Below, piece after piece: positions 1 through 10,900 of a stretch of DNA of 64,000 nucleotides. The notes under the pieces were generated by a model. That model was not told the DNA's origin. It saw only the letters and a program-made list of their open reading frames with translations, and did no database searches. Within the stretch, counting starts at the first letter, position 1. Every line of letters begins with the position of its first letter. Source of the stretch: Leptolyngbya sp. 'hensonii' (GTDB lineage: Bacteria > Cyanobacteriota > Cyanobacteriia > GCF-001939115); assembly GCF_001939115.1 (NCBI RefSeq), contig NZ_MQTZ01000002.1:130904-194903 (forward strand). The letters are read 5' to 3'. A program made the position numbers and the translations under genes.

Positions 1-1
1 T

Positions 2-3000
2 CTGGCCTGCCGCAGCCTGCGATCGGGGGAAACCAATCTGGCCCTGGCTGGGGGGGTGAATGCCACCCTGGTTCCGGAGGCGTTCATCTGCTTTTCGAGA
101 TGGGGCATGATGGCCTCTGATGGTCGCTGTAAAACCTTTGACGCCCGTGCCGATGGCTTTGTCCGGGGAGAGGGCTGCGGCATCGTGGTACTGAAACGAC
201 TGTCGGATGCGATCGCGAATGGAGACCCTGTCCTGGCCGCGATTCGGGGTTCAGCGGTGAACCAGGATGGCCGCAGCAGCGGGTTGACGGTGCCCAATGG
301 GTTGGCCCAGCGGGAGGTGGTGCGGCAGGCCCTCCGGGATGCCAGGGTCAACCCCGCTGAGGTCAGCTATGTGGAGGCCCATGGCACCGGAACTTCCCTG
401 GGAGACCCGATCGAGATTGAAGCCTTAGGCGCAGCCCTGGGAGAGGGACGGACTGGGCAACATCCCCTCACCATTGCCTCGGTTAAAACCAATATTGGGC
501 ATCTGGAATCGGCTGCCGGAATTGCTGGTCTGATTAAGGTGGTGCTAGCGATGCAGCATCAACAAATCCCTCCCCACCTCCATTTTCAGGAACGCAGTCC
601 CCGGATCCCCTGGCCTGCCTTTCCAATGGACATTCCCACCCGGCTGACCCCCTGGACTGTGGGCGATCGGCCTCGGATTGCTGGGGTCAGCGGCTTTGGC
701 TTCAGTGGCACCAATGCCCATGTGATTCTGGAAGCCGCCCCCGCCCTGGCTCAACGTCAGCCTGCGACCCTGCCGGACCGATCGCGCCATCTCCTCACCC
801 TCTCCGCCAAGACCCGCGAGGCGCTGATGGCGCTGGCAGAGCGCTACAAAACCTTCCTGGAGGCCCATCCTGAGGTGGACCTGGGGGATGTCTGTTTTAC
901 CGCCAATAGGGGTCGGGCGCAGTTCTCCCACCGCCTGAGTACGATCGCAGGTTCCGTTACGGATTTGAAGGAAAAGCTGGCTGCAGTAACCACCAGCCAG
1001 GAAACGACTGGTGTTTTCCAGGGACAGGCTGCAGGCTCCAGCTTGCCGAAGCTGGCTTTTCTGTTTACGGGGCAGGGGTCCCAATATCCCGGCATGGGGC
1101 GGGAACTCTATGACACCCAATCGGTGTTTCGCGCCGCCCTGGACCGCTGTGCTGCCCTGCTGGAAGCAGATCTGGAGCAGCCGTTGCTGCAGGTGCTGTA
1201 TGGGTCTGAGCCTTCCCTACTGGACCAGACGGCCTATACTCAGCCCGCTCTGTTTGCCCTGGAGTATGCCCTGGCCCAGTTATGGCAATCCTGGGGGATT
1301 CAGCCCGGTATCGTTATGGGCCACAGTGTGGGGGAATATGTGGCGGCCTGTATCGCTGGGGTGTTCAGCCTGGAGGATGGGTTGAAGCTGATTGCAGCTA
1401 GGGGGCGGTTGATGCAGGCCCTGCCCCCGAATGGGGCCATGATCGCCATCATGGCCAGTGAATCCCAGGTGCAGGCTCTCCTTCAGCCCTATGCCCCAGC
1501 AGTGACGATCGCCGCCTTCAATGGACCGGAAAGCCTGGTGTTGTCGGGACAAGTGGGGGCGATCGAGCAATTGACCCCCATTTTAGAGAGTAAGGGCATC
1601 AAGGTAACGCGGCTGCAAGTGTCCCATGCCTTCCACTCGCCTCTGATGGAACCGATGCTGCGGGAGTTTGAGCAGGTGGCAGCGACGGTAACCTATGCCC
1701 TGCCCCGGCTGGATCTGATTTCGAATGTCACGGGCAAGGTAGCGACTGATGACATTGCCACGCCCGAGTACTGGGTCTGCCATGTGCGGCAGGCAGTGCG
1801 TTTTGCCGAGGGGATGGCGACCCTGGATCAACTGGGTTATGGCGTATTCCTGGAACTGGGTCCGAAGCCGGTGCTGCTGGGCCTAGGGCGGCAATGTGTG
1901 CCAGAAGGCCAGGGACTCTGGTTGCCGAGTTTGCGTCCCGTTCAATCAGACTGGCAGTCCTTGCTGGAGAGTCTGGGGCAACTGGCAGTCCTGGGTTTGC
2001 CGGTGGATTGGCGAAGTTTCGATCGGGACCAGCCCCATCGCTGCATTCCACTTCCCACCTATCCTTTCCAGCGAGAGCGCCACTGGGTCGAAGTCCAGCG
2101 GCAGCAGGTTCCAGTTCGATCGGGCCGAGGCATCGAACCGGGTCAGCATCCGCTTCTGGGAGCTGAGTTGGATCTGGCCCATCTACCGGGAACCTATATC
2201 TGGCAGGGAGAGGTGGATCTGAGTCGGGTTCCCTACTTCGATGACCATCGGGTTCAGGGAGCGGCTGTTCTTCCCGCCACGGCTTATCTGGAGATGGTGC
2301 TGTCGGCCACGATCGCCCACCGGGGGCCTGGTCCAGTGGTTCTGACCCAGGTCAAGAACGAAAAAATGCTGGTGTTGCATCCAGAGGGGGTGCCGCTGCT
2401 GCAGGTGATCCTGACCGAGCAGGCGGGTGGGCAGATGGCATTTCAGGTTTACAGTTGTAACCCAACCCTGGCCGATCCGGTCTGGACCCTGCACGCCACG
2501 GGACAGGTCCAGCCCCGGTCGGCACAGGCACAGACTGGAACTGCGTCTATCCTGGACGCCGCTGCGATCGCGGCGATTCAGGCCCGCTGCCCGGAGGCAA
2601 TTGACCGGGATGTTTTCTATCAGCAACTCAGTAGCCAGGAAAATCAATGGGGGCATTGCTTCCAGGGGGTTGAACAGATCTGGCGGGGGAGTGGGGAGGC
2701 CCTGAGCCGGGTTCAGGTTCCAGAGACTCTGATCGGGGATCTTGGCTCCTATCAGTTACATCCGGCGATCGCGGATGCCTGTGGTCATGTGCTGGCCTCG
2801 CTGATCCCGGCTCAACTGGCCAGTGGGGACCAGCGAGGGGCCTTTGTCGGAGGGGGCCAGGACGAAGTGTATGTCTACGAACCCCTGCGGGGACAGACGC
2901 TCTGGACCTATGCTCGCCTGCGTCAGGATGCCACGGCAGACCCCAAAATCATGATCGGTGATGTGCAGGTGTTTGATCAAACCGGCACCCTGATTTCGGA

Positions 3001-4990
3001 GACGCGGGGAGCCCGACTCTATTACCTGGACCTGAATCAGGCCAGCACCTTGCCTGAAAATCCCGAAGACTGGTTTTATCAGCTGCAATGGCAGGCGCTA
3101 GATCCCCCCGCTCAGAGTCCATCCCCTGCGGCTCACAAAGGATGGGTGATTCTCAGCGATCGCAAAGGGATTGGGGCGGCTCTGGCTGCAGCGTTGCAGG
3201 CCCAGGGAGCCCCCTGCCTGCAGGTCATTCCGGGTGATACCTACCAGCGGATCGATGCGACAACGGTTCAGGTGCGCCCTTCCCATCCCGAGGACATGCT
3301 GCGTCTCCTGGGAGACAGTCCCGCTGCCGATCGTCAAACCTGGGCGGGTATCGTTCACCTCTGGGGGCTGGAGAGTCCCCCGCCTGAGGCGCTCACTCCA
3401 GTAACCCTGGAAGCGGCTCAACAGCTGGCCTGTGGCGGTGTTCTCCATCTGATTCAGGCCCTGGCTCGCCAGGATTGGCGGGAGCCTCCCCGGCTCTGGC
3501 TGTTGACTCAGGGAGCCCAGGAGGTCAGTGCTGGAGAGGTCCCTGTCTCAGTGGGGCAAACCTCCCTCTGGGGCCTGGGCCGGACGATCGCCCTGGAACA
3601 TTCTGAATTCTGGGGAGGACTCGTTGACCTCGACCCAGCAGCTACTTCTGAAGCCGCGATCGTCCCATTGCTGCCCCTGCTGCTGCATCGGGATGGGGAA
3701 GACCAGAACGCCTTTCGCCAGGGTCAGCGGTATGGCCTGCGGCTGGTGCGGCTGGGACCGTCGCTTCCCTCTGGATCGCCATTTCAATGTCGCCCGGATG
3801 GGAGTTATTTAATTACCGGTGGTTTAGGGGGCATTGGCTTACAGGTGGCTCGCTGGCTGGTGGAACGGGGAGCCCGACGGCTGCTCCTGCTGGGCCGAAC
3901 CCCCCTGCCTCCCCGCTCCGAGTGGAAAACCCTGTCTGATCAGGCCCTGGCCAACCGAGTGGCGGCCATTCGAGCCTTGGAAGCGCTGGGTGCTACGGTC
4001 CAGGTTGTCCCGATCGATGTCGCAGATACAGCGGCCCTGCAAACTTTCCTGGAAACCTATGACCGGGAGGGTTATCCCCCCATTCGAGGGGTGATGCACG
4101 CTGCTGGAGTGATGCAGTATCAGCCGATCGTAGAGCAGACCCTGGCCGACATGCAGGCCATCTTCCAGGCCAAGGTTTATGGGGGCTGGAATTTACACCA
4201 TCTTCTGCAAGCTGCTCCCCTCGACTTCTTTGTCCTGTTTTCCTCTACGTCGGCCTTTCTCAGTTCGCCCCTGATGGCCAGCTATGCCGCTGCCAACACC
4301 TTCCTGGATGGTCTGGCCCATTATCGGCGGGCGATCGGCCAACCAGCCCTGAGCATTAATTGGGGCACCTGGGCTGAAGTCGGCATGGTGACGACATTTG
4401 AGGGGACTCAACGCCCGATCGAACTGCGGGGGATGGGCACCCTGTCTTCCCAGCAAGGTTTGAGGGCGCTACAACGTCTACTCCAGCCCGCTGCTTCTGC
4501 TCCAGCCCAGGTGGGGGTGATGCCCATTAACTGGCGTCAGTGGCGGGAGAGCTATGGGGCATTTAGTACGGCTCCCCTGTTTGCCACCGTTATGCAAGAG
4601 ATGGCAGAGAGCAGTGCAACTCAAACGCGAGTCCGATTAACCCGCGATCGGCTACTGGAAGTGGACCCGGAGCAGCGGCCCGCGCTGCTGCAGGAGTATC
4701 TCAGCACGCAAGTTTCTCAGGTGTTGGGATTGGTGCCATCCCGACTGGATCCGCAGCAGTCCCTGACCAATTTTGGGCTGGATTCCCTGATGGCGGTGGA
4801 GTTAAAAAACCGGATTGAAACCGATTTACAGGTGGTTTTACCCATGGTGCAAATTCTGCAAGGACCCAGTGTACTGCAACTGGTAGCCGGGTTGTTAGGG
4901 CAAATCGCAACCCTGGCCAAGGACGCGATGGGTGACACAGACGGAGCCGGAACAGCTGAAGAAGATGAGTGGGAGGTCGGTGAACTATGA
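2..4990 (+). CDS. Type I modular polyketide synthase, KS-AT-DH-KR-ACP (5' partial)
   Basis: One PKS extension module. The reading frame is open to the left edge, and the residues before the first possible start (GTG at 56) are typical KS sequence (ACRSLRSGE). The gene therefore begins upstream, and the KS catalytic Cys lies just outside the window. Both KS histidines are present (HGTGT near 380, KTNIGH near 485). AT: active-site GHSVGEY near 1318 and HAFH near 1625, the pattern of malonyl-CoA-specific ATs. DH: HxxxGxxxxP near 2246 and the conserved Asp in HPAIADA near 2774. KR: glycine-rich NADPH loop near 3819 and SYAAAN with the catalytic Tyr near 4283. ACP: GLDSLMAVEL with the phosphopantetheine Ser codon at 4784. 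No ER or methyltransferase is visible, so an alpha,beta-unsaturated unit is predicted. KR stereotype cannot be set, because the LDD motif is absent. The acidic C-terminal tail may dock to the next protein, whose ATG overlaps the TGA stop. Confidence 0.95.
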   Translation: MACRSLRSGETNLALAGGVNATLVPEAFICFSRWGMMASDGRCKTFDARADGFVRGEGCGIVVLKRLSDAIANGDPVLAAIRGSAVNQDGRSSGLTVPNGLAQREVVRQALRDARVNPAEVSYVEAHGTGTSLGDPIEIEALGAALGEGRTGQHPLTIASVKTNIGHLESAAGIAGLIKVVLAMQHQQIPPHLHFQERSPRIPWPAFPMDIPTRLTPWTVGDRPRIAGVSGFGFSGTNAHVILEAAPALAQRQPATLPDRSRHLLTLSAKTREALMALAERYKTFLEAHPEVDLGDVCFTANRGRAQFSHRLSTIAGSVTDLKEKLAAVTTSQETTGVFQGQAAGSSLPKLAFLFTGQGSQYPGMGRELYDTQSVFRAALDRCAALLEADLEQPLLQVLYGSEPSLLDQTAYTQPALFALEYALAQLWQSWGIQPGIVMGHSVGEYVAACIAGVFSLEDGLKLIAARGRLMQALPPNGAMIAIMASESQVQALLQPYAPAVTIAAFNGPESLVLSGQVGAIEQLTPILESKGIKVTRLQVSHAFHSPLMEPMLREFEQVAATVTYALPRLDLISNVTGKVATDDIATPEYWVCHVRQAVRFAEGMATLDQLGYGVFLELGPKPVLLGLGRQCVPEGQGLWLPSLRPVQSDWQSLLESLGQLAVLGLPVDWRSFDRDQPHRCIPLPTYPFQRERHWVEVQRQQVPVRSGRGIEPGQHPLLGAELDLAHLPGTYIWQGEVDLSRVPYFDDHRVQGAAVLPATAYLEMVLSATIAHRGPGPVVLTQVKNEKMLVLHPEGVPLLQVILTEQAGGQMAFQVYSCNPTLADPVWTLHATGQVQPRSAQAQTGTASILDAAAIAAIQARCPEAIDRDVFYQQLSSQENQWGHCFQGVEQIWRGSGEALSRVQVPETLIGDLGSYQLHPAIADACGHVLASLIPAQLASGDQRGAFVGGGQDEVYVYEPLRGQTLWTYARLRQDATADPKIMIGDVQVFDQTGTLISETRGARLYYLDLNQASTLPENPEDWFYQLQWQALDPPAQSPSPAAHKGWVILSDRKGIGAALAAALQAQGAPCLQVIPGDTYQRIDATTVQVRPSHPEDMLRLLGDSPAADRQTWAGIVHLWGLESPPPEALTPVTLEAAQQLACGGVLHLIQALARQDWREPPRLWLLTQGAQEVSAGEVPVSVGQTSLWGLGRTIALEHSEFWGGLVDLDPAATSEAAIVPLLPLLLHRDGEDQNAFRQGQRYGLRLVRLGPSLPSGSPFQCRPDGSYLITGGLGGIGLQVARWLVERGARRLLLLGRTPLPPRSEWKTLSDQALANRVAAIRALEALGATVQVVPIDVADTAALQTFLETYDREGYPPIRGVMHAAGVMQYQPIVEQTLADMQAIFQAKVYGGWNLHHLLQAAPLDFFVLFSSTSAFLSSPLMASYAAANTFLDGLAHYRRAIGQPALSINWGTWAEVGMVTTFEGTQRPIELRGMGTLSSQQGLRALQRLLQPAASAPAQVGVMPINWRQWRESYGAFSTAPLFATVMQEMAESSATQTRVRLTRDRLLEVDPEQRPALLQEYLSTQVSQVLGLVPSRLDPQQSLTNFGLDSLMAVELKNRIETDLQVVLPMVQILQGPSVLQLVAGLLGQIATLAKDAMGDTDGAGTAEEDEWEVGEL

Positions 4991-7900
4991 CTGGATCTGA
5001 ACTGCTGCTGCTGCTCTCTGAGCGGGGCGTTGAGTTATGGGTGGAGGGCGATCGACTTTGTTTCCGGGCTCCCAAGGGGGCGCTGACCCCGGAACTACGA
5101 ACCCTGCTGGCCGAGCACAAGGAAGACCTGCTGACCCAGTTACGTCAGGCTCCTCCGATCGTGGCTCCGCTGTCCTACAACCAGCGATCCTTATGGTTCC
5201 TCTGGCAACTTACAGAGAATAGTGCGGCCTATAATGTGGCGTTCACGGCTGTGATTGCGACTGATGTCGATCCGGCAGCTCTAAAATCGGCATTTCAGGT
5301 GTTGACCGATCGCCATCCGGCCCTGCGGACCACCTTCACCACGGAAAATGGGGTTCCTATCCAGCAAATCCACCCACACCGGCAGGTGGACTTTGAGGGG
5401 GTGGATGCAACTGCTTGGGATGACCTGACCCTGCGCGATCGGGTCACGGCGGCTTATCGGCGTCCCTTTAATCTGGAAACAGGCCCGCTGTTGCGGGTGA
5501 CGCTGTTCTCCCAATCCCCCCAGCACCATGTCTTACTGCTGACGATACATCACATCGTGGCCGATGGCTGGTCCTTGTGGGTGTTGCTGGATGAACTGCG
5601 GGTGCTTTACCCCCTCCAGAGTACGGGGGCGTCCCATTCCCTCTCCCGGCTGACCACCACCTATCCCGATTATGTCCAGTGGCAGGCCGAGATCCTGGCC
5701 GATGCTCAGGGACAAAAACTGACCGACTACTGGCAGCAGCAGTTGGAGGGTGAGCTGCCCATTCTGGATCTACCGACCGATCGGACCCGTCCCGCCTTGC
5801 AAACCGATCGGGGCGGTTCCCATCCACTTGTCCTTGATCGGGAGTTGACCCAATCCTTAAAAGCCCTGGCCAAGGCGCAGGGCGTGACGCTGTATATGCT
5901 GCTGCTGGCGGCTTTCCAGACGTTGCTGCATCGCTATAGCCGTCAGGATGATTTGCTGGTCGGATCACCCGTTTTTGGCCGCAATAAACCAGAATTCGCC
6001 AATTTGGTAGGGGATTTCGTTAATATGCTGCCCCTGCGGGCAGATCTGTCTGGTAATCCGACCTTTACGGAGTTGCTGGTCCGGGTGCGTCAGATGGTTC
6101 TGGGTGCCCTGGAGCATCAGGACTATCCCTTTGCCCTTCTGGTCGAACAGATGGGAGGACAGCGCGATGCCAGCCGATCGCCCCTGTTTCAGGTCACGTT
6201 TGATTTGCAACGGCTGCAGTCCTTCGGAGAGTTGGCGGACCTGTTTGTTCCCGGTGCAACAACGGCTCGGGTAAATTTGGGGGGGCTGATCCTGGAACCG
6301 TTTCCCATGGCTCAACAGGAAGGTCAATTCGATCTGACCATGCAGTTAGTGGAGGTGAATGACACCTTACCTGGGGTCTTAAAGTACAACGCCGATCTGT
6401 TCGATGCCGCCACGATCGCCCGCATGATTGGCCATTTCCAGACCCTACTGCAGAGTCTCCTGGCCGATCCGCAACAGCGGCTGTCGGAGCTGCCCTTGCT
6501 GACCCCGGTTGAACGGCAGCAGTTGCTGGTGGAGTGGAATCCGGCGGGGATGGCTGCATCTCCGCATCAATGCCTGCATCATCTCTTTGAAGCCCAGGTG
6601 GCCCGAACCCCGGATGCGATCGCAGTCACCTGTGGAGATCAGCATCTCACTTATCAACAATTGAACCAGCGAGCGAATCAGGTCGCCGCCCATCTCCAGC
6701 ACCTGGGAGTGGGACCAGAATCCTTAGTGGGGCTTTGTGTCGATCGATCCCTGGATCTGGTAGTGGGGATTGTAGCGATTCTGAAGGCAGGGGGAGCCTA
6801 TGTTCCCCTGGATTTGATGTACCCGGCGGAACGGCTGGCCTACATTCTGCAGGATGCCCAGATCTCGATTCTGCTGACTCAGACTGCCCTGATTTCTCAG
6901 TTGCCGCCCCATGCCTTAACGATCGTCGATTTGGATGACCCAGCGGGAGTTCTGGCGGGTCAAAGCACGGTCAATCCGGAAAGTACCGTCACCCCAGAAA
7001 ATCTGGCTTATGTCATCTACACGTCCGGGTCCACGGGAACACCTAAAGGGGTGCTAGTCACCCATACCAATGGCTCTCGGCTCTTTTCGGCCACGGCGGA
7101 TTGGTACCAGTTCAACGCCCAGGATGTCTGGACCCTGTTCCATTCCTATGCCTTCGATTTTTCTGTTTGGGAACTGTGGGGGGCCTTACTGTATGGCGGA
7201 CGCCTGGTCGTGGTGCCTTTTGATATCAGTCGCGATGCTCAGGCTTTCTACCAGCTCCTGGGCCGGGAACGGGTGACGGTGCTCAATCAAACCCCTTCGG
7301 CATTCCGTCAGCTGATCCAGGCTGAACAGGCTTTGGGAACAGAACAGGCTTTGCATCTGCGCTATGTCATTTTTGGCGGAGAAGCCCTGGACCTGCAGAG
7401 TTTAAAGCCCTGGTTCGATCGCCATGGCGATCGTCAGCCCCAGTTGGTCAACATGTATGGCATCACTGAAACCACAGTGCATGTGACCTATCGGCCCCTG
7501 ACCAGGGCTGATCTGGACAATCCCACCAGTGGGATTGGGGTGCCCATTCCCGATCTGCAACTGTATGTCCTGGACCCCAGTCAACAACCGGTCCCGATCG
7601 GGGTTCCGGGAGAAATTTATGTGGGGGGGCAGGGGGTGGCCAGGGGATATCTCAACCGCCCTGAACTGACGGCTGAACGCTTCCTGCCCCACCCCTTTGT
7701 GACGACAACGGCTGCTCGACTTTATCGCTCTGGTGACCTGGCTCGCTATCGGGCCAACGGGGAACTGGAGTATCTGGGTCGCCTCGATCACCAGGTCAAA
7801 ATCCGGGGGTTCCGGATTGAACTGGGCGAGATTGAATCCCTGTTGATGCGGCATCCGGCGGTGGGCCAGGTCCTGGTTAAAGTCGATGATAATGGTCAGG

Positions 7901-10900
7901 ACGATAAACGGCTGGTGGCTTACGTTGTGCCGACTCCGGGCCAATCTTTGACAACTGAGGATCTCCGCCGTTCTTTGAAAGAACAGGTGCCAACCTATAT
8001 GGTCCCGGCAGCCTTTGTCCTACTGGAGGCTTTCCCCCTGACGGCTAATGGCAAAATTGACCAGCGGGCTTTACCAGCCCCTGATCTGGCCGATCGCCGC
8101 AGTCTGGCGGGGGTCTTTGTCCCCCCAACAACTCCGGCAGAAGTGGCTCTGGCTGGCATCTGGTCAGAAGTTCTGGGCATCGAACAGGTGGGGATCGAAG
8201 ATAACTTTTTTGACCTAGGAGGACATTCTCTGCTGGCGACCCAGGTCGTTTCACGCATTCGGGAGGAGTTCCAGATCGATCTTCCCCTGCGGGCCTTGTT
8301 TGAAGCACCCACGATTCATGGGTTGAGCCTGCTGCTTGAAACTCACCCTCAGGTCCAGGCCACCCAGGACCTCGATCCCATCCAGCCCATTCCCCGTGAT
8401 CAGCCAATTCCCCTGTCCTTTGCCCAGGAACGGCTCTGGTTCCTGGGGCAGTTGGAGGGAGAGAACTCTACTTACAACATCTCTGGAGCAATTCGGATTG
8501 AGGGCAGTCTTCAGATTTCCGTCTTGGAACAAGCCATCACTGAAATTGTCCGTCGGCATGAGGGGTTACGGACTGCTTTCCCGAGTGTGAATGGGGTGCC
8601 CGTTCAGCGGATTATCCCTCCTGCTCCTGTGGCCCTGGCCCTGATCAACCTGCAGGAATTGGGCGAACCGGAGCGATCGACAGAATTACAGCGTCTCTTT
8701 GCCCAGGAAACCCATCGCCTGTTTGATCTGGAGCAGGGGCCTTTGCTCCAACTCAGTCTGGTGCAACTGGAACTGGAATCTTCGGTCTTGCTCCTGACCA
8801 TGCACCACATCATTGCCGATGGCTGGTCGCTGGGGGTCTTTATACAGGAACTCTCTACCCTCTACACCGCGTTCATAAAGGGGCAACCTTCTCCTTTACC
8901 GGAACTGCCGATTCAATATGCGGATTTCACCATCTGGCAGCGGCAGTGGTTGCAGGGGGAAACGCTGGCAACCCAATTATCTTACTGGAAACAGCAACTG
9001 GCCTCAGCCCCGCCTTTGCTGGAGTTACCCACTGATCATCCTCGTCCCCCAGTGCAGTCTTTCCAGGGGCATACCGAGACGTTCATGCTGGATGCCCCCC
9101 TGACTCAGCAGTTACATCGCTTGAGCCAAACCATGGGGGCCACGCTTTATATGACGGTGCTAGCTGTCTATGTGACCCTACTGGCTCGCTACAGCGGTCA
9201 GGACGATATTTGTGTTGGGTCGCCGATCGCCAATCGGAATCGTCGGGAAACCCAATCCCTCATCGGTCTATTGCTGAATACCCTGGTGATGCGGGTGCGC
9301 CTGCAGGCGGATTTCTCCTTTGCTGATCTCCTGAACCAGGTTCGGAAAACAGCGCTGGATGCCTATGCCCATCAGGACGTGCCCTTTGAACAGCTGATTG
9401 AAACGTTGCACCCAGAGCGGAGTCTGAGTCATTCCCTCTGGTTTCAAGTCATGTTCATTGTGCAGAATATGCCGCTCCAGGCTCTGGAATTGCCTGGACT
9501 GACCCTGACGCCCCTGGATGCCCAGCACGAGGCGGCCAAGTTTGATCAGACCCTGACCCTGGTGGAGGTTGATCAGCAAATCAAATGCTATCTGGAATAC
9601 AACACTGACTTATTTGAACCGGCCACGATGCAGCGGCTGATTGGCCATTTCCAGACGTTATTGGCAGCGATCGTTGAGAATCCTCACCAGAAACTGGCCC
9701 AGTTGCCGGTGCTCACCCCTCCAGAACGGCAGCAACTGTTGCTGGACTGGAACCAGTCTGCGCTTGAGTTTCAGCCTCTTGGCACCTGTATGCATGCCCT
9801 GTTTGAGGCCCAGGTGGCCCGATCGCCCGCTGCGATCGCGGTCCAGTTCCTGGAGGTTCAACTGACCTATCAAGCGCTGAACGAGCGGGCCAACCAGCTA
9901 GCCCACCACCTGATCAGCCTGGGGGTTGGCCCCGACCAACTCGTTGGTATTTGTGTAGAACGCTCTCCGGACCTGATTGTGGCGGTGCTGGGTACCCTCA
10001 AAGCGGGGGGAGCTTATGTTCCGTTGGACCCTGCTTATCCGTCCGATCGGATCGGCTACATTCTGGACGATGCCCAGATTTCGGTGCTGCTGACCCAGGC
10101 ACCTCTGCGGTCCAAACTTCCCGCTCAGACCGCTCCTGTGGTCTGTCTGGATGCAGATTGGGCCACGATCGCCACCCAACCCACCCATAATCCCACCGGG
10201 ATTGTCACAACTGAGAACCTGGCCTATGTCATCTATACCTCTGGTTCCACTGGCAAACCCAAGGGGGTGATGATTGAGCATCAGGCTCTGGTTAACTTTA
10301 CCCAGGCGGCGCGGCAGGTCTACGGGTTCCACGATCGCGATCGGGTGCTGCAGTTTGCCTCCATCAGTTTTGATGCGGCGGCTGAGGAACTCTATCCCTG
10401 TCTGATTACAGGGGGAACCCTGGTGCTCCGCACGGATGAGATGATTCGTTCCGCCGCCACCTTCATCCAGCTCTGCCAGGATTGGCAACTTACCGTTCTG
10501 GATCTGCCTACAGCCTACTGGTTCCAACTGACGGCAGATCTGGAATCCCAGGGGCTGGTGCTACCGTCCTCTCTGCGTCTGGTCATCATTGGGGGAGAAC
10601 AGGTGCTGCCCAGTCAGGTGGCGGTATGGCAACAGCTCCAGGGTCACCTTCCGGCTCTGGTGAATACCTACGGTCCCACGGAAGCCACTATTGTGGCCAC
10701 GGTCTATGACATTCCGACAGGCTCTCAGTCCCTCCAGGCCATTCCCATCGGTCGCCCCCTGGAGCATGTTCAGACCTATGTGCTCGATCCGATGCTGCAA
10801 CCGGTGCCGATCGGCATCCCCGGAGAACTCTGTATCGGTGGCATGGCCCTGGCCCGTGGTTATCTGAACCAGCCCGATCTCAGCACTGAGAAATTTGTCC

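Noticed and set aside
545-1120. Long minus-strand frame inside the PKS
   Set aside because: Antisense to strongly conserved KS and AT sequence, so it is a by-product of GC-rich codon use. Similar antisense frames exist throughout the NRPS genes and were left out.
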